Below are positions 61,785 to 64,000 of a stretch of DNA of 64,000 bases, piece by piece (the first letter of the stretch is position 1; the number at the start of each line of letters is the position of its first letter). The notes below the pieces were generated by a model, which worked only from the letters and a program-made list of their open reading frames with translations, did no database searches and was not told where the DNA came from. The position numbers and the translations under genes were made by a program. This stretch comes from Candidatus Amarolinea dominans (lineage in GTDB: Bacteria > Chloroflexota > Anaerolineae > SSC4 > Amarolineaceae), in the NCBI GenBank assembly GCA_016719785.1, contig JADJYJ010000001.1, forward strand, positions 1 to 64,000, given 5' to 3'.

Positions 61785-63263
61785 ATGAAACGCTCTCGAT
61801 TGCTCATGTTCTTTAGCCTGATTCTGACCCTGGCCCTGGTGGCGACGCCAGCCTTTGCGGCCGATCCCAACCCCGGTTCGGGCAGCGCCGACGTCACCGT
61901 CATGAACGCCGACACTGCGGGCGGCGGTGCAGCCACCGTTCTGGCGCAGTATTACAGCCAGGCCGGCACCCTTTCCAACACGCGGCAGCAAAATGTCAAT
62001 GCGCTCGGTTCCTATCAGTTCCGCGCCGCTGACTCTGGCTTGCCGGACAATTGGGTGGGCGCCATGGTTCTTTCGGCCAGCACCGAACTGGCCGCGACGG
62101 CCACCATTCAGTGGAGCGGTGGCTCCGCAGGTGACGGCGTCGAAGCCGATTCGTACTCCGGTTTTGCCAGCGGCTCCAACCGCATGAACGTGCCCTTTGC
62201 CGTCTATGCGCCGAACGCCCAATACACCGTCATCTCCGTGCAGAATACCGAAAGCGCGACGACGGCCAACATCACCATGAAGTACTACAACCGCGCCGGC
62301 AATCTCGATGCCACCATCACCGATTCGATTCCGCCCAACGGCCAGAAGATGTACGACCTGCACGTGCCCGGCGCCAAGGTTCCGGTGTGGGGCAATATCC
62401 CCTACTTCCAGACCAATGGCAACTGGACCGGCGCGCTCGTGATCGAAACAGCCAGCGCTGACCAGAAAATTGCAGCCGTGGCCAATAACTTCTGGCCCCG
62501 CTACAACGTGGCCTTCAATGCGGCCAGCCGCGGCGCCCGCAAGTTGTTCGTGCCCTCGGTCGAGCGCCGCTATACCAACCCGAACACTGATGCTGGTTGG
62601 CTGGGCTTCAGCGTGACCATCGTGCAGAACCTGGGATCCAGCAACACACAGGTCACACTCAAGTACATCAACAAAGATACCCAGAACATTGACCTGACCC
62701 TCGGCCCCATCACGCTCGGCCCTGGCGTTGCCGTTGGTTGTAACACCCGCTCCGGTGGCGCTGGTTGTACCGCAGCCGCCACTTACAACACCCTGGGCGC
62801 TGCCTGGGTCGGTTCGGTCATCGTCGAATCCACCACGCAGGACGTGGCGGCCATCTCCTACTCCATCCGCCCACGTGACAACGAAGCGGGCGCCTACACC
62901 GGCGCCGATGCGTCCAACGCCGGCAGCAACACCTTCCTGCCCGAAGTGTACCAGATTGGCGGCAGCGGCGATGCCCGCACCCTCTGGTCCCTGCTGCGTC
63001 TGCAGAACGTTTCTGGCAACAGCGCAACCGTGCAGGTTCGTTTCATCAACCGTGACGGCACCGTCGTCAACGCGGCTACGCAGAACATCAGCATCGCCGG
63101 TGAGAAGTCCTACAACTTCAACCTGCGCACCGACGCTCCCATCAACCTCGGTGGCAACTGGTCCGGCGGTGTGCATATCAGCTCCAACCAGCCGCTGGCC
63201 GTCGTGGTGGAAAACCTGTGGGGCCTGAGCAAGCTCGCTGCCTACAACGGCTACAGCCGCTAA
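61785..63263 (+). CDS. Secreted protein with three repeated beta-domains, unknown function
   Basis: 492 residues; GGAGG precedes the ATG. Signal peptide MKRSRLLMFFSLILTLALVA...AFA-A. Three related segments of about 130-150 residues each carry the pattern VQN-x-n-TVQVRFINRDG...SI...GxKxYxL...NWxGxVVIxxxxQ-x-A-VVxNxW (around 145-240, 285-375 and 405-490). Such beta-sandwich repeats suggest a surface or structural protein. Compact gene, good ribosome-binding site and strong terminator suggest high expression. It directly follows the polysaccharide locus. Confidence 0.72.
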   Translation: MKRSRLLMFFSLILTLALVATPAFAADPNPGSGSADVTVMNADTAGGGAATVLAQYYSQAGTLSNTRQQNVNALGSYQFRAADSGLPDNWVGAMVLSASTELAATATIQWSGGSAGDGVEADSYSGFASGSNRMNVPFAVYAPNAQYTVISVQNTESATTANITMKYYNRAGNLDATITDSIPPNGQKMYDLHVPGAKVPVWGNIPYFQTNGNWTGALVIETASADQKIAAVANNFWPRYNVAFNAASRGARKLFVPSVERRYTNPNTDAGWLGFSVTIVQNLGSSNTQVTLKYINKDTQNIDLTLGPITLGPGVAVGCNTRSGGAGCTAAATYNTLGAAWVGSVIVESTTQDVAAISYSIRPRDNEAGAYTGADASNAGSNTFLPEVYQIGGSGDARTLWSLLRLQNVSGNSATVQVRFINRDGTVVNAATQNISIAGEKSYNFNLRTDAPINLGGNWSGGVHISSNQPLAVVVENLWGLSKLAAYNGYSR

Positions 63264-63297
63264 GCCTGGATCCGAAGCCCCTGTTCCGTTGATTGAA

Positions 63298-63334
63298 AAA
63301 GAGCTGCCGATTGATCGGCAGCTCTTTCTTTTTT
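63298..63334 (+). terminator. Rho-independent terminator of the secreted repeat protein
   Basis: Stem AAAGAGCTGCCGAT at 63298-63311 with its complement at 63314-63327, followed by CTTTTTT. Confidence 0.93.
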
Positions 63335-63377
63335 GCCTGCACGCCAAACAGATGTGACGCTCTCCGAACTGGTACTT

Positions 63378-63404
63378 TTGCGAACCCTGACCCTGTGGTA
63401 TAAT
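63378..63404 (+). promoter_or_regulatory. Extended -10 promoter of the STAS gene
   Basis: TATAAT at 63399-63404 preceded by TGG (TG-N-TATAAT), with TTGCGA at 63378-63383 (spacer 15). The start codon lies 47 nt downstream. Confidence 0.55.
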
Positions 63405-63450
63405 TTCCGCGTTCGATCCGTACTCATTTGCCACAGGAGGATGCGTATCC

Positions 63451-63786
63451 ATGGAAATCACGTCATCAGAATTAAAGCGTTGTGTCCTTGTCAACATCAA
63501 CGGCCGGATTGATGGTAGTTCGGCGCCTGAAATGGAACAGGCGTTGAAAGCGCTCATGGACTCAGGCCACTATCGTCTTGTGCTGGACATCGGCGGCGTC
63601 ACCTTCTTGAGCAGCGCCGGCATCCGCGTCCTGGTCAGCACCTGGAAAACCGTGCGCCGTTTCAACCGCGGCGACCTGCGCCTGGCCAATGTGCCGCCCC
63701 GCATCAGCGAGGTGCTCGACCTGACTGGCCTGAACGATCACTTCGCCCAGTTCAGCAGCAACGTCGAAGCGGTTGGCAGCTTCTAA
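63451..63786 (+). CDS. STAS-domain anti-anti-sigma factor
   Basis: 111 residues; CAGGAGG precedes the ATG. The STAS fold is clear: CVLVNINGRIDGSSAPEMEQ, LVLDIGGVTFLSSAGIRVLV. The phosphorylation loop is LSSAG (Ser54/Ser55). It belongs to a different subgroup from the two copies at 9.5-10.3 kb. The following ATPase gene is its likely kinase, with a separate phosphatase expected outside the window. Confidence 0.9.
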   Translation: MEITSSELKRCVLVNINGRIDGSSAPEMEQALKALMDSGHYRLVLDIGGVTFLSSAGIRVLVSTWKTVRRFNRGDLRLANVPPRISEVLDLTGLNDHFAQFSSNVEAVGSF

Positions 63787-63858
63787 TATGCCCACAGCCT
63801 GCTGTGCTGTGCGCCGCGCGCCATCGCGTTCGGCGCACGGACCTTTGCCGCAACGCTG

Positions 63859-64000
63859 ATGCCCATGAACAATGACTGGCAATTGACGATTGCAAGCGAC
63901 CTGCATAACCTGCCGCTGATCGCCCAGTTTGTGCGTAACGCTGGCCGCGCTGCCGGCCTGAACGATGACGCCCTCTTCGCCATCGAGTTGGCCTGCGACG
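63859..64000 (+). CDS. RsbW-like anti-sigma ATPase, truncated by window edge
   Basis: Starting MPMNNDWQLTIASDLHNLPL, with IAQFVRNAGRAAGLNDDALF AIELACD (split) leading up to the N box of an RsbW/SpoIIAB-type HATPase. The start may be ATG 63859 or 63865. It lies 72 nt after the STAS gene in the same frame. Only the first 47 residues are within the window. Confidence 0.75.
   Translation, partial: MPMNNDWQLTIASDLHNLPLIAQFVRNAGRAAGLNDDALFAIELACD

Noticed and set aside
61782..63557. 591-codon minus-strand open frame
   Set aside because: It spans a gene, a terminator and a promoter of the plus strand and has no ribosome-binding site or family match.

Overview
The window is high-GC, gene-dense bacterial DNA. 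No rRNA, tRNA or CRISPR array was found. The mix of families points to a member of the Chloroflexota (Anaerolineae/Caldilineae-like). That mix includes stand-alone multi-TM proteins ending in a GAF-like linker, SpoIIE/STAS partner-switching genes, Pro/Thr-rich PTATPT tails, DUF4012, Uma2, DUF5647, and alkaline-phosphatase-superfamily proteins inside a polysaccharide locus. The taxonomic call is inference from gene content, not from a marker gene.

Layout. 0-5.7 kb: a tandem array of four related membrane genes in decay. Copy 1 is cut by the window edge, copy 2 is broken by an IS982-like element (5-bp target duplication, frame restored on virtual excision) plus a frameshift, copy 3 is intact, and copy 4 is a short relic. 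4.8-7.3 kb, minus strand: small toxin-antitoxin-like pairs, one with a broken toxin. 7.4-11.2 kb: a SpoIIE-type phosphatase fused to an anti-sigma-type ATPase, an acetyltransferase, two STAS proteins and an unknown protein. 11.2-27.4 kb: mixed housekeeping and regulatory genes: FAD oxidoreductase, RarA-methyltransferase fusion, a Met-rich secreted protein beside an OmpR-type two-component system, amidase, AlkA-like glycosylase, histone-deacetylase-like enzyme, ECF sigma/anti-sigma pair, VIT1/CCC1 transporter with a TrmB regulator. 27.6-38.8 kb: large secreted nuclease-like protein, AAA ATPase, carotenoid-desaturase-like oxidoreductase, DUF4012, site-2 protease, HD protein, prephenate dehydrogenase. 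38.9-61.7 kb: one long co-directional surface-polysaccharide locus. It holds GT2 and GT4 glycosyltransferases, a Wzz-like protein, a large membrane protein, a Wzx flippase, an O-antigen ligase/polymerase, a DUF1972-type GT and the initiating polyprenyl glycosylphosphotransferase, interleaved with three alkaline-phosphatase-superfamily proteins and a Tat-exported DUF3604 protein. 61.8-64 kb: a secreted repeat protein with a strong terminator, then a second STAS/anti-sigma ATPase pair cut by the window edge.

The polysaccharide locus appears to be a Wzx/Wzy-type assembly line (initiation, sugar transfer, flipping, polymerisation, chain length). The three phosphatase/phosphodiesterase paralogs are candidate modification or processing enzymes. 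One is fused in frame to the flippase through a six-unit tandem DNA repeat. Relatives of that repeat sit at several other gene junctions.

No clearly new defence or mobile system is evident. The least explained features are the phosphatase trio with its fusion and a changed metal-ligand position, the gene-junction repeats, and the structured leader ahead of the response regulator.
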